A DNA stretch of 64,000 nt from Oceanobacillus alkalisoli (GCF_021556485.1 NZ_JAKGBW010000020.1:1-64000), one strand, 5' to 3'. Shown: positions 53,459 through 62,604, numbered from the stretch's first letter. Notes: generated by a model from the letters alone, not told the origin. Numbers and translations: made by a program.

Positions 53459-54232
53459 TCACTGTATATATCGGCTAAAAAAGCCAATGACTGCAAGGAT
53501 GCCAATGACAATCCAAAGCCAATTTTTGCGGATACTATCAGGTATTACCCTTCTTTTTCTCCAGCGGTTTGGATTAAATCTAATTTCCCCGTCATTATCG
53601 GGATAATTTCGCTCGTACATACGCCACGGTGAAAAGGCCCGCACATTTCGTAAGACGAGTGGAGCGATAGCAAAGCCGCCAGCAAACCCGGCCAAGTGGG
53701 CAACAATGTTAATTCGTGCCCCGACAAAAGACATGAGTATTCCAATAATAAGGATTGTTTTAATCATTTGTGAACTTCCGTAGTCCATTAGATGTTTGCG
53801 GAAAGTGACCATGAAAATATAAATGCCAAATAACCCGTAGATTGAACCAGAAGCTCCTAGATGGGTATAGTTTAGCGGCTCGATCAGAAACGTTGCGATA
53901 TTTGCGATAATACCAGCTGCTAAGTAAGCAAGGATGAATTTAAATTTCCCAAGCATCAGCTCAAGTGCTGGTCCGAAGAGGACAAGAGCAAAGGAATTAA
54001 ACAACATATGGGTTATTTCTCGGTGAAGAAAGATTGGGCTCACTAAGCGCCAGTATTCTCCCATTGCAACGTATAGATTGTTGCCGACTCCAAATACATA
54101 GACAATCCAACCAATCCCGGATTGGAAAAATTCCATCACAAACCAAAGGACAATGTGAATAATGATAAGGGTTGAAACGATCGGGTAAAGCTGTATAAAT
54201 TCTTTCAAACTTCTTTCGTTTCGGATAAACAA
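53459..54232 (-). CDS. ydcA: Rhomboid intramembrane serine protease, YdcA-like
   Basis: Rhomboid family protein of 257 aa with about seven helices. The catalytic dyad is Ser128 in GASGSIYG and His179 in NIVAHLAGFAGG, with the conserved WR motif (EYWRLVSPIFLH) and HMLFNSFAL. It cleaves membrane proteins within their transmembrane segment; substrates are unknown. Position beside ydbS and acpS matches ydcA in B. subtilis. Confidence 0.9.
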   Translation of the reverse strand: MFIRNERSLKEFIQLYPIVSTLIIIHIVLWFVMEFFQSGIGWIVYVFGVGNNLYVAMGEYWRLVSPIFLHREITHMLFNSFALVLFGPALELMLGKFKFILAYLAAGIIANIATFLIEPLNYTHLGASGSIYGLFGIYIFMVTFRKHLMDYGSSQMIKTILIIGILMSFVGARINIVAHLAGFAGGFAIAPLVLRNVRAFSPWRMYERNYPDNDGEIRFNPNRWRKRRVIPDSIRKNWLWIVIGILAVIGFFSRYIQ

Positions 54233-54353
54233 TGGAAGAAGCCTCCTAAATAAGTTTAATTTCCTATAATGTTCAGGTACTATTATAATAATTAATAATA
54301 AGCGTTATGACCAATATTAGCTATTATCATTCAAGGAGAGAAAACATAAGCCG

Positions 54354-54716
54354 ATGATTAAAGGAATTGGAATAGATATTATTGAACTCGACCGGATAGA
54401 GGCGAGTCTTGGAAAGAGTGACCGCCTTGCAGCTCGGGTATTGACTGCTTCGGAGTTGGGAAAATACGAGGAATTAACAAATTGGAGACGTCGGATAGAA
54501 TATTTGGCAGGAAGATTTGCTGCAAAAGAGGCATGTGCAAAAGCACTTGGTACTGGGATAGGGAAATTGAGTTTTCGGGATATAGAAGTAACGAATGATG
54601 AAAAAGGTGCGCCGAAACTAACGGTGCAAGGTTATGACCATTATATTTATCTATTATCCATTAGCCATAGTAAGGAATATGCCGTGGCGCAAGTCGTTAT
54701 CTGTGAGAAAGCATAG
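54354..54716 (+). CDS. acpS: Holo-[acyl-carrier-protein] synthase
   Basis: Transfers 4'-phosphopantetheine from CoA to acyl carrier protein, 120 aa, trimeric. Mg ligands lie in GIGIDIIELDRI (Asp8) and FAAKEACAKALG (Glu58). The short C-terminal block SISHSKEYAVAQVV is also typical. Followed by the nnr pseudogene after 64 bp. Confidence 0.95.
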   Translation: MIKGIGIDIIELDRIEASLGKSDRLAARVLTASELGKYEELTNWRRRIEYLAGRFAAKEACAKALGTGIGKLSFRDIEVTNDEKGAPKLTVQGYDHYIYLLSISHSKEYAVAQVVICEKA

Positions 54717-54780
54717 AAGAGAATCTGCATAAACGAGATGGTTGTCTCATAGTATTTTAATGCGGGCAGGAGGGAACTTC

Positions 54781-56215
54781 ATGTTTATTGTCACCGCAAA
54801 GGAAATGTATGATATCGATAAGTACACGATGGAGAAAATCGGTTTGCCAGGCCACTTGCTGATGGAAAATGCCGGAAGGGAGATTTTTCGCAATGTCATC
54901 TCTCTTGTAGAGCAGTCAGAACGGATAGCGGTATTCGTTGGAGCAGGAAATAATGGTGGAGATGGGTTTGTGATTGCGAGATATTTGCTTGAGCATGTGC
55001 GGGTAGTTCAGATTGTTCCCGACGAGAAGATCGGTGGAGATGCATTGCTGCATAAGGAAATTTATTTAAACAGCAATGGAGAACTATTAAATCTTCTGGA
55101 ACACGATTGGAAAGGAATCATAAAAAATTCGGACGTCATTATTGATTCCTTACTTGGGATTGGGACAAAGGGTGAATTACGTGAACCATATCGGGGTGTG
55201 GTGGAACTGATGAGCGCCACCTACGCTCGGATTGTCTCCGTCGCTATTCCGTCCGGCTTGCCGGCCGACGAAGCGGTACCTTTTTCTTTGGCTGTAAAAG
55301 CGGATTACATGTTCGTTGTCGGAGTTTTGAAAATCACGGCTTGTTTGCCGGGAACTGCCGTTTGTATCATTTCGATGATTTTCAAGCAACTCTTCCGCAA
55401 AGACTGACACATGCGCATAAAGGAGACCATGGCAGGGGCCTGATCATCGGGGGGAGTACACTTTGATGCCTGGAGCGATTACAATGGCTACAGTGGCAGC
55501 GCTCGTCGCTGGAGTAGGCTTAGTAACCGCGGGAACACTGAAAGAAATCATCCCGGTCATCGCCACCCGAATTCCTGAAGCGATGTTTAAGTCCCTAAAG
55601 GAACAAGACGGAGAGTTGGCATGGGATGATAGCTTGGAGATGTCCGTGTATGATGCGATTGCGGTTGGAGTCGGGATGGGACGTAATAAACAGGGCGAGA
55701 AATTAATCGAACATGTGCTGGAAGAAGCGACTTTGTCCGGTTTTAGTGATGCCGACGGATTATATCATTTAAGCAGTCTCCTCACTGTACTGAAGGCGCG
55801 AGATGCCGTGACGGTTATAACTCCTCATGCAGTTGAAATGGCCAGGCTTCTTGATCTTCCGGTAGAAGAAATGTTAAAAGCTCCTTTCCAGCATGCGAAG
55901 AATTTTGCAGAAGAATATGGCGCCTATGTCGTGTTAAAAGGAAAGTACACCATTATTACGAGCCCGGACGATTTGCAGGTGGTCGATGCAACCGGAAATC
56001 CCGGTCTTGCAACAGGTGGCAGCAGTGACGTGCTCACAGGGATGATGCTCGCCATGATTTTACAAGACCAAGTCATATTTCCTGCCATCTGTAATGCTTG
56101 CTACCTCCACGGTACCAGCGCTGATTTGGCTGTAGAGCATAAGCGTAGTGTCTATGATTTAACGGCAACAGATATTATTGCTTGGATTCGTGAAGTATAT
56201 CGTATGATTTCCTGA
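54781..56215 (+). pseudogene. nnr: Decayed bifunctional NAD(P)HX epimerase/dehydratase
   Basis: Intact Nnr repairs hydrated NAD(P)H. Here the epimerase half (54781 to about 55375) and dehydratase half (from about 55463) are in different frames. The linking segment DDFQATLPQRLTHAHKGDHG is in a third frame (about 55374-55425), so two frameshifts exist. Conserved residues have also changed: IPSG is preceded by VA instead of VD (near 55242), TPHPGE reads TPHAVE (55824), and GGSGD reads GGSSD (56020). ATG 54781 has a good GGAGGG site. Loss of function is likely, and the substitutions argue against mere sequencing error. Confidence 0.78.
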
Positions 56216-56263
56216 TAAACGTGATTGGTTCCCTTTGTTAATTGAGACAAGGGAGATATGTGT

Positions 56264-57277
56264 ATGAAGAAGCGCTATCTTGGAATATTCCTCATCGTCA
56301 TCAGTATGGTTGTCCTTTCAGCTTGTGGAGAGAAATCGGAGGAAGATGTTGTCGAAAAGCTGTCCGAAACATTGGAAGAAATGGATGGTTATAAGGCAGA
56401 AGCGGAAATGGCGATGAAGACAGGACAGGAAGAGCAGCGGTTTACAATTGATATTTGGCATCAGAAAGACGATTATTACCGTGTGAAATTGGGTCATGCA
56501 GAAGATGATAAAGACAGCCAAATCATATTGAAAAATGATGACGGGGTGTTTGTACTAACACCAGCCTTAGAGAGAAGCTTCAAGTTCCAGTCGGAATGGC
56601 CGCAAAACAGCAGTCAGCCTTATCTTTATCAATCCCTCGTTCAAGATATATTAAATGACGAGGAAGCAAGTTTTGAGGCGACGGAAACCCATTATGCATT
56701 TAAAACGAAGACGAATTATCAAAATAACACGAACTTGCCATACCAGCAGATTCTTTTTGATAAGAAAACATTCTTTCCAACAGCCGTCCAAGTATTGGAT
56801 GTCGATGACCAGGCAGTTGTAGAAGTCCAATTTAATGCATTTGATACAGCAGTAAGCTTTGAGGCAGATGATTTTGCCATGGAGAAGAATATGGAAACAA
56901 ACGGCGATGCCCCGACATTCAGTAGCAATAATGAAGAAGAAGTCTTTACCGTGCTCCATCCGCTTTATACAGCTGGTGCAGAGGCTATTGATCAGAAAGA
57001 AATGGAGTTTGATAACGGAAAACGAGTGATTCTAACATATGGTGGCCAGAAGGATTTCACCCTCGTTCAGGAGATGCGTACGGACGTTCCAACTTTAACG
57101 ACTCCTGAGGCAGTAGATGGGGAGATTGTAAACCTCGGCTTTACAGTCGGAGCATTGACAGATAGTACAATCCAATGGAATCATGAGGGCATTGATTACA
57201 CACTGGCAAGTGACAGCTTAACGAAGGATGAATTAATCGAAGTTGCCCAGTCCGTCCGTGGACAAGAAATAAAATGA
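56264..57277 (+). CDS. ydcC: LolA-like lipoprotein, YdcC-like
   Basis: Lipoprotein of 337 aa with a signal ending in LSAC (Cys21). An open beta-barrel LolA/LppX-like domain (about 30-225; KLSETLEEMDGYKAEAEM, then VRLGHAE-type strands) and a C-terminal domain (LILTYGGQKDFTLVQE, then VNLGFTVGALTDSTIQW) follow. B. subtilis YdcC, also called SsdC, is a sporulation lipoprotein that shapes the developing spore, which is the probable role. ATG 56264 follows GGGAGA by seven bases; ATG 56258 is too close to it. Confidence 0.86.
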   Translation: MKKRYLGIFLIVISMVVLSACGEKSEEDVVEKLSETLEEMDGYKAEAEMAMKTGQEEQRFTIDIWHQKDDYYRVKLGHAEDDKDSQIILKNDDGVFVLTPALERSFKFQSEWPQNSSQPYLYQSLVQDILNDEEASFEATETHYAFKTKTNYQNNTNLPYQQILFDKKTFFPTAVQVLDVDDQAVVEVQFNAFDTAVSFEADDFAMEKNMETNGDAPTFSSNNEEEVFTVLHPLYTAGAEAIDQKEMEFDNGKRVILTYGGQKDFTLVQEMRTDVPTLTTPEAVDGEIVNLGFTVGALTDSTIQWNHEGIDYTLASDSLTKDELIEVAQSVRGQEIK

Positions 57278-57300
57278 ACCCCAAATCCACTTGAATAATC

Positions 57301-57352
57301 CCCTTAAGATTGATACAGTAAGACAAACTGTTTTCATCTTAAGGGAATATTT
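57301..57352 (+). terminator. Terminator after ydcC
   Basis: CCCTTAAGAT and ATCTTAAGGG outer arms with an inner ACAGT/ACTGT stem, followed by TATTTTTG. Confidence 0.85.
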
Positions 57353-57403
57353 TTGTAAAACAAACTTGCATCTGAAAAATCAAAGCAGACCAAGCTTTTG
57401 ATT

Positions 57404-57798
57404 CCTTTCATTCAGCGTAAGTGTTTTGCACGTTCTCATGGTTTGCTCTCTAACCGCCGTTCAGTTGCCCGGTGGACGGATGCGCATCCTTAGGCACTGC
57501 TAGAGCTCCTCGGGCTGCCGCCCTGCGGGGTCTCCAAGCTCGTGCTGTTCCCGCAGGAGTCACCGTCCACCGGGCAACTGAACTGGTTAGATGATTTTCT
57601 GAATAGAAATTGTCCTGTCACGATAGTAATTATATTTCTGGAACATTAAACAGTGCTCCATATTCGGCCTTTCCTGGTAGCAGTCCAGACACCTCGCGAC
57701 TCCTGCGAGGAGGCTCACCAGCCGCTCAGCAGGTGCGAGAGGTGTCTGGACTGCGGACCTCCAGAAGAGAGTTTCGAACACTTACGCTGAATGAAAGG
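57404..57798 (+). repeat. Nested inverted-repeat element (family A), long form
   Basis: A 395-bp GC-rich element with perfect 22-bp terminal inverted repeats at 57404-57425 and 57777-57798. It holds two nested palindromes. The first runs from about 57464 to 57584 (arms with CAGTTGCCCGGTGGACGG). The second runs from about 57680 to 57760 (arms with GCAGTCCAGACACCTC). No transposase frame exists. It lies between ydcC and mazE, where alr stands in B. subtilis. A shorter relative is at 47386-47510. From 57799 to 57947 I see nothing definite. Confidence 0.8.
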
Positions 57799-57947
57799 TG
57801 AGGTGCTTCTCCGCTTGATTGTTTTTGAGGGTTAGTTGGAAATTGAAATAAATGTATTTAAATCTGCCAATATGAACATATACCCTGCTTTGCACAGGAA
57901 AAAACGAAGAAAATTTGTTTTTTTATAAGAAAACTATCGAAACCCCT

Positions 57948-57976
57948 TTGCAATCAGGTGTATTCAATGATACTAT
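57948..57976 (+). promoter_or_regulatory. SigA promoter of mazEF (and perhaps rsb genes)
   Basis: TTGCAA at 57948-57953 and TACTAT at 57971-57976 are 17 bp apart, about 50 bp upstream of the mazE start. Confidence 0.6.
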
Positions 57977-58025
57977 TAAGTAGAAATTATATTATATGTT
58001 CATCAGTTGGCGGAGGTGCATCATT

Positions 58026-58310
58026 TTGTCAGAGGGTTTACAGGAAGTGATGGTTAAATTACCTAAAAATCTTCTTAACGAGGTGGATGGTTTGGTGAAA
58101 AACGATAATGGTGATTTAAGTGAGTTCATTTATCAGGCAACGAAGAACTATTTAGAGCAGAAAAAACATGCGCATGTGCAACAATTCATGGAAACAATGC
58201 GACGCGGTTACGAAGAAATGGGCCACATTAATCTTAATATAGCATCAGAAGCTTTCCAGGCTGAAGAGGAGGCTGAAGACACCTTAGAGCGTACAGTGAT
58301 CGGGGTGTAG
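58026..58310 (+). CDS. mazE: MazE-type antitoxin (EndoAI)
   Basis: Ribbon-helix-helix antitoxin of 94 aa that neutralises the MazF/EndoA RNase and represses the operon. DNA-binding strand EVMVKLPKNLLNEVDGL is at the start, and toxin-binding C-terminus includes RRGYEEMGHINLNIASEA, which closely matches the same region of B. subtilis EndoAI. TTG 58026 with GGAGGTG upstream is used; an ORF from 57996 lacks a site. Three bases separate it from mazF. Confidence 0.92.
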   Translation: MSEGLQEVMVKLPKNLLNEVDGLVKNDNGDLSEFIYQATKNYLEQKKHAHVQQFMETMRRGYEEMGHINLNIASEAFQAEEEAEDTLERTVIGV

Positions 58311-58313
58311 CAT

Positions 58314-58673
58314 TTGAACGTGCAAAGAGGCGAGGTATACTTCGCTGACTTATCTCCTGTGGTTGGATCCGAACAGGGAGGGGTTCGTCCGGTATTAATT
58401 ATCCAGAATGATATCGGAAATCGTTTTAGTCCAACGGTAATTGTAGCAGCTATCACTGCGCAAATCCAAAAGGCTAAGTTGCCTACCCATGTCGAAATCG
58501 ATGCCAAAAAATATGGTTTTGACCGAAATTCTGTCATTCTCTTAGAGCAGATTCGGACGTTGGATAAGCAGCGATTAACAGACCGAATTACGAGACTAGA
58601 TAAAGAAATGATGGAGAAAATTAACCGGGCGATTGAAATAAGCCTAGGACTTAAAGATATATACGATCATTAA
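58314..58673 (+). CDS. mazF: MazF-type mRNA endoribonuclease (EndoA)
   Basis: Sequence-specific RNase (UACAU sites for B. subtilis EndoA), 119 aa. The core [20 protein letters not shown] and [16 protein letters not shown] with the catalytic Arg, then [10 protein letters not shown] and [18 protein letters not shown], agree with EndoA almost throughout. TTG start. A terminator and 200 bp separate it from rsbR. Confidence 0.95.
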   Translation: MNVQRGEVYFADLSPVVGSEQGGVRPVLIIQNDIGNRFSPTVIVAAITAQIQKAKLPTHVEIDAKKYGFDRNSVILLEQIRTLDKQRLTDRITRLDKEMMEKINRAIEISLGLKDIYDH

Positions 58674-58676
58674 CGG

Positions 58677-58708
58677 AACCTTTCAACTATAATTTGGAAG
58701 GTTTTTTT
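58677..58708 (+). terminator. Terminator between mazF and rsbR
   Basis: AACCTTTC and GGAAGGTT pair with one wobble, followed by seven T. Confidence 0.72.
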
Positions 58709-58884
58709 GTGCTTTAATTATTATTGAAATAGTCCTTCTTTCACTTTTGACTGGGGAGTTGGTATGTTACGATTTTTAAAGAAAGATTTTTTGTATATTT
58801 TTACAGGATGCCCTATATTTTGACTTAATCCGCTAATTATTGGAGGATAAAATGGTTTCAAAATAGTCTCACTAAGAAAAAACA

Positions 58885-58893
58885 TGGTATTAT
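58885..58893 (+). promoter_or_regulatory. Extended -10 promoter of the rsb operon
   Basis: TG-G-TATTAT, 40 bp before the rsbR start, is the likely SigA-type promoter for rsbRSTU. No good -35. Confidence 0.5.
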
Positions 58894-58932
58894 GAAAGAT
58901 AAGTATCAAAAAAGAAGACGGAGGTAGTATTA

Positions 58933-59802
58933 GTGGATAAAAAGTTTAAGCGCATTGTTCTTGAAAACAGTGATTCAATTGTGCAGATGTGGCTTGAGAA
59001 GGTACGTGACTTGAAAGATGAGAATTATACAGCGAATATCGGAGACGAGCTCTACGAAAGCACAAACCGGGAATTTATAAATGTCATTTTTGCAAGTATA
59101 CAGAACCAAGGTTCAAGTAATGAGGTTGAACAGTTTTCTGAGAAAATTATCAACCTGGGATGGCCGCTTAGCTACATTACAGATGGCTTACAGGTTTTCA
59201 GACGCGTGACGGTGGACTATATCTTATCTAATCTGGAGGATATGGATGATACCGAACAGATAAAAGGTGCGTTCCAAAGCGTAGATGACTGGGTAGAGCC
59301 GATTATTCGCCAGTTGGTAAATGAATATACAGGAAACTGGGAGCAGATCGTTTCCTTGCAGCGTGTAGCATTACAAGAATTATCAGCACCACTTATTCCA
59401 GTAATGGACAGGATTACAATCATGCCGCTGATCGGTACAATTGATACGGAACGTGCGAAATTAATTATGGAAAACTTGCTGCAAGGTACGATCAATCATA
59501 ATTCAGAAGTTGTCCTTATTGATATTACAGGCGTCCCCGTTGTGGATACGATGGTTGCACATCATATTATTCAAGCAGCAGAAGCGGTTCATTTAATCGG
59601 CGCGAAATGTATCTTAGTTGGTATCCGTCCGGAAATCGCGCAAACGATTGTAAACTTAGGAATTGATCTAAGTGATTTTTCGACAAAGAGTTCATTGAAA
59701 AAAGGCTTTATGTCCGCATTAGAAATAACGAACCGGAGAATCGTTCCGCTTGAAGGAAAAAACAGAGAAGAACAGATAAAGAATATTGTTGATTCAATTT
59801 AA
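58933..59802 (+). CDS. rsbR: Stressosome sensor-scaffold protein RsbR
   Basis: Stressosome component of 289 aa. A non-haem globin-like N-terminal sensor domain (about 1-140) joins a STAS domain (about 165-275). STAS phosphorylation region [20 protein letters not shown] carries the two Thr-type sites phosphorylated by RsbT. It builds the stressosome with RsbS and sequesters RsbT until stress. GTG 58933 with GGAGGT upstream. Confidence 0.94.
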   Translation: MDKKFKRIVLENSDSIVQMWLEKVRDLKDENYTANIGDELYESTNREFINVIFASIQNQGSSNEVEQFSEKIINLGWPLSYITDGLQVFRRVTVDYILSNLEDMDDTEQIKGAFQSVDDWVEPIIRQLVNEYTGNWEQIVSLQRVALQELSAPLIPVMDRITIMPLIGTIDTERAKLIMENLLQGTINHNSEVVLIDITGVPVVDTMVAHHIIQAAEAVHLIGAKCILVGIRPEIAQTIVNLGIDLSDFSTKSSLKKGFMSALEITNRRIVPLEGKNREEQIKNIVDSI

Positions 59803-59816
59803 AGGGAGTGAGATCT

Positions 59817-60173
59817 TTGCGCATACCAATTCTTAAGCTGAATAATTATCTGTTGATATCGATTCAAACAGAAATTGATGATCAGACAGCGATACAGTTT
59901 CAAGAAGATTTATTGGATGAAATATATAAAACGGAGGCTTCTGGAGTGGTGATTGATTTAACATCTGTAGATATCATCGATTCATTCATTGCAAAAGTTC
60001 TGGGAGATGTTGTTACAATGTCAGATTTAATGGGGGCGAAAGTAGTTTTAACTGGAATTCAGCCTGCTGTTGCAATGACATTGATCGACTTAGGAATAAA
60101 TATGCAAAATGTACCGACCGCATTAGATTTAGAGCAGGGGCTTCTCAAACTCCACAAGGAATTGGGGGTATAA
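59817..60173 (+). CDS. rsbS: Stressosome scaffold RsbS
   Basis: Single STAS-domain protein of 118 aa. The target serine lies in [19 protein letters not shown], as in B. subtilis RsbS, where phosphorylation by RsbT releases RsbT. I prefer TTG 59817, which lies eight bases after AAAGGGAG. GTG 59808 would give exactly the 121 aa of the B. subtilis protein but touches the ribosome binding site. It follows rsbR closely and rsbT starts 3 bp later. Confidence 0.93.
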   Translation: MRIPILKLNNYLLISIQTEIDDQTAIQFQEDLLDEIYKTEASGVVIDLTSVDIIDSFIAKVLGDVVTMSDLMGAKVVLTGIQPAVAMTLIDLGINMQNVPTALDLEQGLLKLHKELGV

Positions 60174-60176
60174 TAG

Positions 60177-60578
60177 ATGAATCCTCAGTCCTGTGTGAAT
60201 ATCAATAAAGAGTGGGATATTGTAGGAGCGCGTCAGCTTGGCAGAGAAATGGCTAAGGAAATTGGCTTTAGCACGGTTGACCAAGCTCGAATTGCGACCG
60301 CAATATCAGAACTCGCTCGAAATATATATTTATATGCCGAACAAGGAAAAATATCCTATGAAATAATCTATAATGATAGTAGAGCAGGGCTGTGTTTGAT
60401 TGCTGAAGACGAGGGCCCGGGGATTTCTGATATTAGTCAAGTGATGAGAGATGGATTTACGACATCTGGAGGACTAGGGGCTGGATTACCTGGAGTGAAA
60501 CGCTTGATGGATGAATTTGAAGTTTATTCCGAGGTAGGGAAAGGTACAACAATCAAAACGGTGAAGTGGCTACGTTAA
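60177..60578 (+). CDS. rsbT: Serine/threonine kinase RsbT
   Basis: GHKL-family switch kinase of 133 aa. The ATP-site N-box is ISELARNIYLYA, G1 is EDEGPGISD and G2 is TTSGGLGAGLPGVKRLMDEF. It phosphorylates RsbR and RsbS on stress and then binds and activates the RsbU phosphatase. Sits at the usual position in the rsb operon. A 114-bp gap with a hairpin follows. Confidence 0.95.
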   Translation: MNPQSCVNINKEWDIVGARQLGREMAKEIGFSTVDQARIATAISELARNIYLYAEQGKISYEIIYNDSRAGLCLIAEDEGPGISDISQVMRDGFTTSGGLGAGLPGVKRLMDEFEVYSEVGKGTTIKTVKWLR

Positions 60579-60612
60579 GCTTTGAACGTCATACAGATAA
60601 GCATGAAGACTT

Positions 60613-60643
60613 ATGGAGTGTTTGCTGCCGGCTTGCACTCCAT
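60613..60643 (+). terminator. Hairpin between rsbT and rsbU
   Basis: ATGGAGTG (60613-60620) and CACTCCAT (60636-60643) form a stem followed by CTTTATTATA, only weakly T-rich. It could reduce transcription from rsbRST into rsbU or protect the mRNA. B. subtilis has almost no gap here. Confidence 0.45.
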
Positions 60644-60692
60644 CTTTATTATAAAGGGCAAGAGATAGATAGACGGGAATAGGGGGAATACA

Positions 60693-61706
60693 ATGGAGAA
60701 TTTTTTTAAGGAAAAAACGGACGAATATAAAAATCTGCTGGCTGAATACCTTGAACAACAAGATGAGAAAGCGCTCTACGGCGTTGAACTGGTCAGTAAA
60801 GCTCTCATCAAACACAATATCCTGCCAGAAGAGATTATCAACATACATATTAAAGCATTAAAAGAATTAGATCCGAATCTTTTCGGGGCATTCGAACATT
60901 CACTGGAATTCCTTTTAGAAGCGATGATATCTTATGGACTTGCTCATCAAGAAATTCAAACGCTCCGAGAACAGCAAATTGCTTTAAAATCGGAAATATC
61001 GGTTGCAGCGCAAATGCAGAAGACATTATTAAAAACGAAGAAGCCGGATGTACCTGGTCTTGATATTGGAGTTATTAGTGTACCAGCTAATCAAATGAAT
61101 GGCGATTACTATAGCTTTTTGCAAAATGCCGATGGTACGATCGGAATTGCCATGGCGGACGTGATTGGAAAAGGCGTTCCGGCTGCACTATGTATGTCGA
61201 TGATTAAATATACCTTGGATAGTCTGCCGAAAGAATCACTTCCTCCACCAGCCGTGCTTCATAATTTAAACCGGGTAGTGGAAAGAAATATTGAATCCAA
61301 TATGTTCATTACGATGATGTATGCCGAGTATAATCCAGAGACAAGTAAGCTCGTTTATTCCTTTGCCGGCCATGAACCGGGATATTTTTACCGGGCTGCA
61401 GAAGACCAGTTTACAGAGTTTTCAACGTCAGGTCTTGTGCTTGGTGTCTCAGAGGAAGTTGAATTTGAACAAGCGGAAATTGAAATCGATGAAGGGGACA
61501 TGGTCGTCTTGCTAACAGACGGTGTCACAGAGTGCCGGGATGGTGATCGATTCATTGAGATTGACGAAGTTCTTGATGTGATTCGACAATTTACTCATCT
61601 GTCCGCACAAGAAATGGTGCAGGAAGTATATCGTTATTTTGAGAGGTTACAGGATTTCCAGCTTCAAGATGATTTTAGTTTATTAATTTTACGAAAGACA
61701 GTTTAA
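60693..61706 (+). CDS. rsbU: PP2C phosphatase RsbU, environmental branch
   Basis: Phosphatase of 337 aa that dephosphorylates RsbV-P. An N-terminal four-helix RsbT-binding domain (about 1-85) and a linker helix (LREQQIALKSEISVAAQMQKT) lead into a PP2C (SpoIIE) domain (about 115-335). It has metal sites NQMNGDYYSFL, AMADVIGKG, LTDGVTE and DDFSLLIL. GGGGGA ribosome binding site. Its last codons overlap the SigB promoter for rsbV. Confidence 0.95.
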   Translation: MENFFKEKTDEYKNLLAEYLEQQDEKALYGVELVSKALIKHNILPEEIINIHIKALKELDPNLFGAFEHSLEFLLEAMISYGLAHQEIQTLREQQIALKSEISVAAQMQKTLLKTKKPDVPGLDIGVISVPANQMNGDYYSFLQNADGTIGIAMADVIGKGVPAALCMSMIKYTLDSLPKESLPPPAVLHNLNRVVERNIESNMFITMMYAEYNPETSKLVYSFAGHEPGYFYRAAEDQFTEFSTSGLVLGVSEEVEFEQAEIEIDEGDMVVLLTDGVTECRDGDRFIEIDEVLDVIRQFTHLSAQEMVQEVYRYFERLQDFQLQDDFSLLILRKTV

Positions 61707-61726
61707 GATTTACATCAACCGGGTAT
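61701..61726 (+). promoter_or_regulatory. SigB promoter of rsbVW-sigB-rsbX
   Basis: GTTTAA (61701-61706) and GGGTAT (61721-61726) are separated by 14 bp, matching the SigB consensus GTTTAA-N13/15-GGGTAT. The -35 lies over the rsbU stop codon and the start of rsbV is 70 bp downstream. This is where B. subtilis has its autoregulatory SigB promoter. Confidence 0.88.
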
Positions 61727-61795
61727 AAAAAGGTATGTGTCTACAATTCATGAATCCATACAATTATAATATATTATTCAGTTAGGGGGATTAAC

Positions 61796-62128
61796 TTGAA
61801 TCTTGAAATTACACTTACCGAAGAAGGAAACCAATCAATCATAGCACTTGCTGGAGAAATAGATGCATATACCGTTACAAATCTGAAGGAAACGTTCGAC
61901 TCTGTAACGAAAAAAGAGGGCCAGGAGGTTATTGTTGATTTGGAGCATGTTACATACATGGATAGTACGGGTCTTGGCGTGTTCATTGGTGCTTTGAAGT
62001 CCACCAAAGAAAGTGATAGCGAGCTTAAGTTGGTGAATATTCAGGACCGCGTTTACCGTTTATTTCAAATTACCGGGTTGGATGAAATTATGGATGTCAA
62101 GGCAGCGATTAGAGGTGGAAATGAATAA
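61796..62128 (+). CDS. rsbV: Anti-anti-sigma factor RsbV
   Basis: STAS protein of 110 aa that, when unphosphorylated, binds RsbW and frees SigB. The phosphorylated serine is in VTYMDSTGLGVFIGALK (near residue 57). TTG 61796 has AGGGGG seven bases upstream. Its last base overlaps the rsbW start. Confidence 0.95.
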   Translation: MNLEITLTEEGNQSIIALAGEIDAYTVTNLKETFDSVTKKEGQEVIVDLEHVTYMDSTGLGVFIGALKSTKESDSELKLVNIQDRVYRLFQITGLDEIMDVKAAIRGGNE

Positions 62129-62604
62129 TGGAGAAGTTTGAGTTTGTTGAAATGACAATCCCGGCTAAAGCAGAATATATTGGTGTCATTCGATTAAGCT
62201 TATCAGGTATTGCAAATCGAATGGGCTTTTCTTACGAGAATATTGAAGACTTAAAAATTGCTATCTCAGAAGCAATTACAAATGCAGTCACCCATGCCTA
62301 TGAAAAGGATGAAAAAGGTGAAATTCAGATCGGCTTCGGTATATACGAAGACCGGCTCGAAGTAATGGTTGCAGACCGAGGAATCAGCTTCGATGTAGAA
62401 GAGGTCCGGAAGAAAGCAGGTCCATATAAGAGATCAAAACCAGTAGAAGACCTGCAAGAAGGTGGGTTCGGTCTTTTCCTTATCGATGCACTAATGGACA
62501 AAGTAGAAATACATGATCATAGTGGGATTATTATCATTATGACTAAATATATAAATGAAGCAGAGGTGGGGCTAGATGGCGACCAAATCTCAACCACATC
62601 ATAA
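62128..62604 (+). CDS. rsbW: Anti-sigma-B factor and kinase RsbW
   Basis: GHKL serine kinase of 158 aa. N-box ISEAITNAVTHAYE, G1 VADRGISFD and G2 GGFGLFLIDALMD are visible. It binds SigB and phosphorylates RsbV. It overlaps both neighbours: 1 bp with rsbV and 29 bp with sigB, coupling synthesis of the antagonists. Confidence 0.95.
   Translation: MEKFEFVEMTIPAKAEYIGVIRLSLSGIANRMGFSYENIEDLKIAISEAITNAVTHAYEKDEKGEIQIGFGIYEDRLEVMVADRGISFDVEEVRKKAGPYKRSKPVEDLQEGGFGLFLIDALMDKVEIHDHSGIIIIMTKYINEAEVGLDGDQISTTS

Noticed and set aside
54781-56215. Two separate intact genes for the epimerase and dehydratase
   Set aside because: The linker segment typical of the fused protein is still readable in a third frame, and the second half has no proper start or ribosome binding site.
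47386-57798. CRISPR-like interpretation of the repeats
   Set aside because: The repeats are few, far apart and self-complementary at element ends, with no regular spacers and no cas genes.
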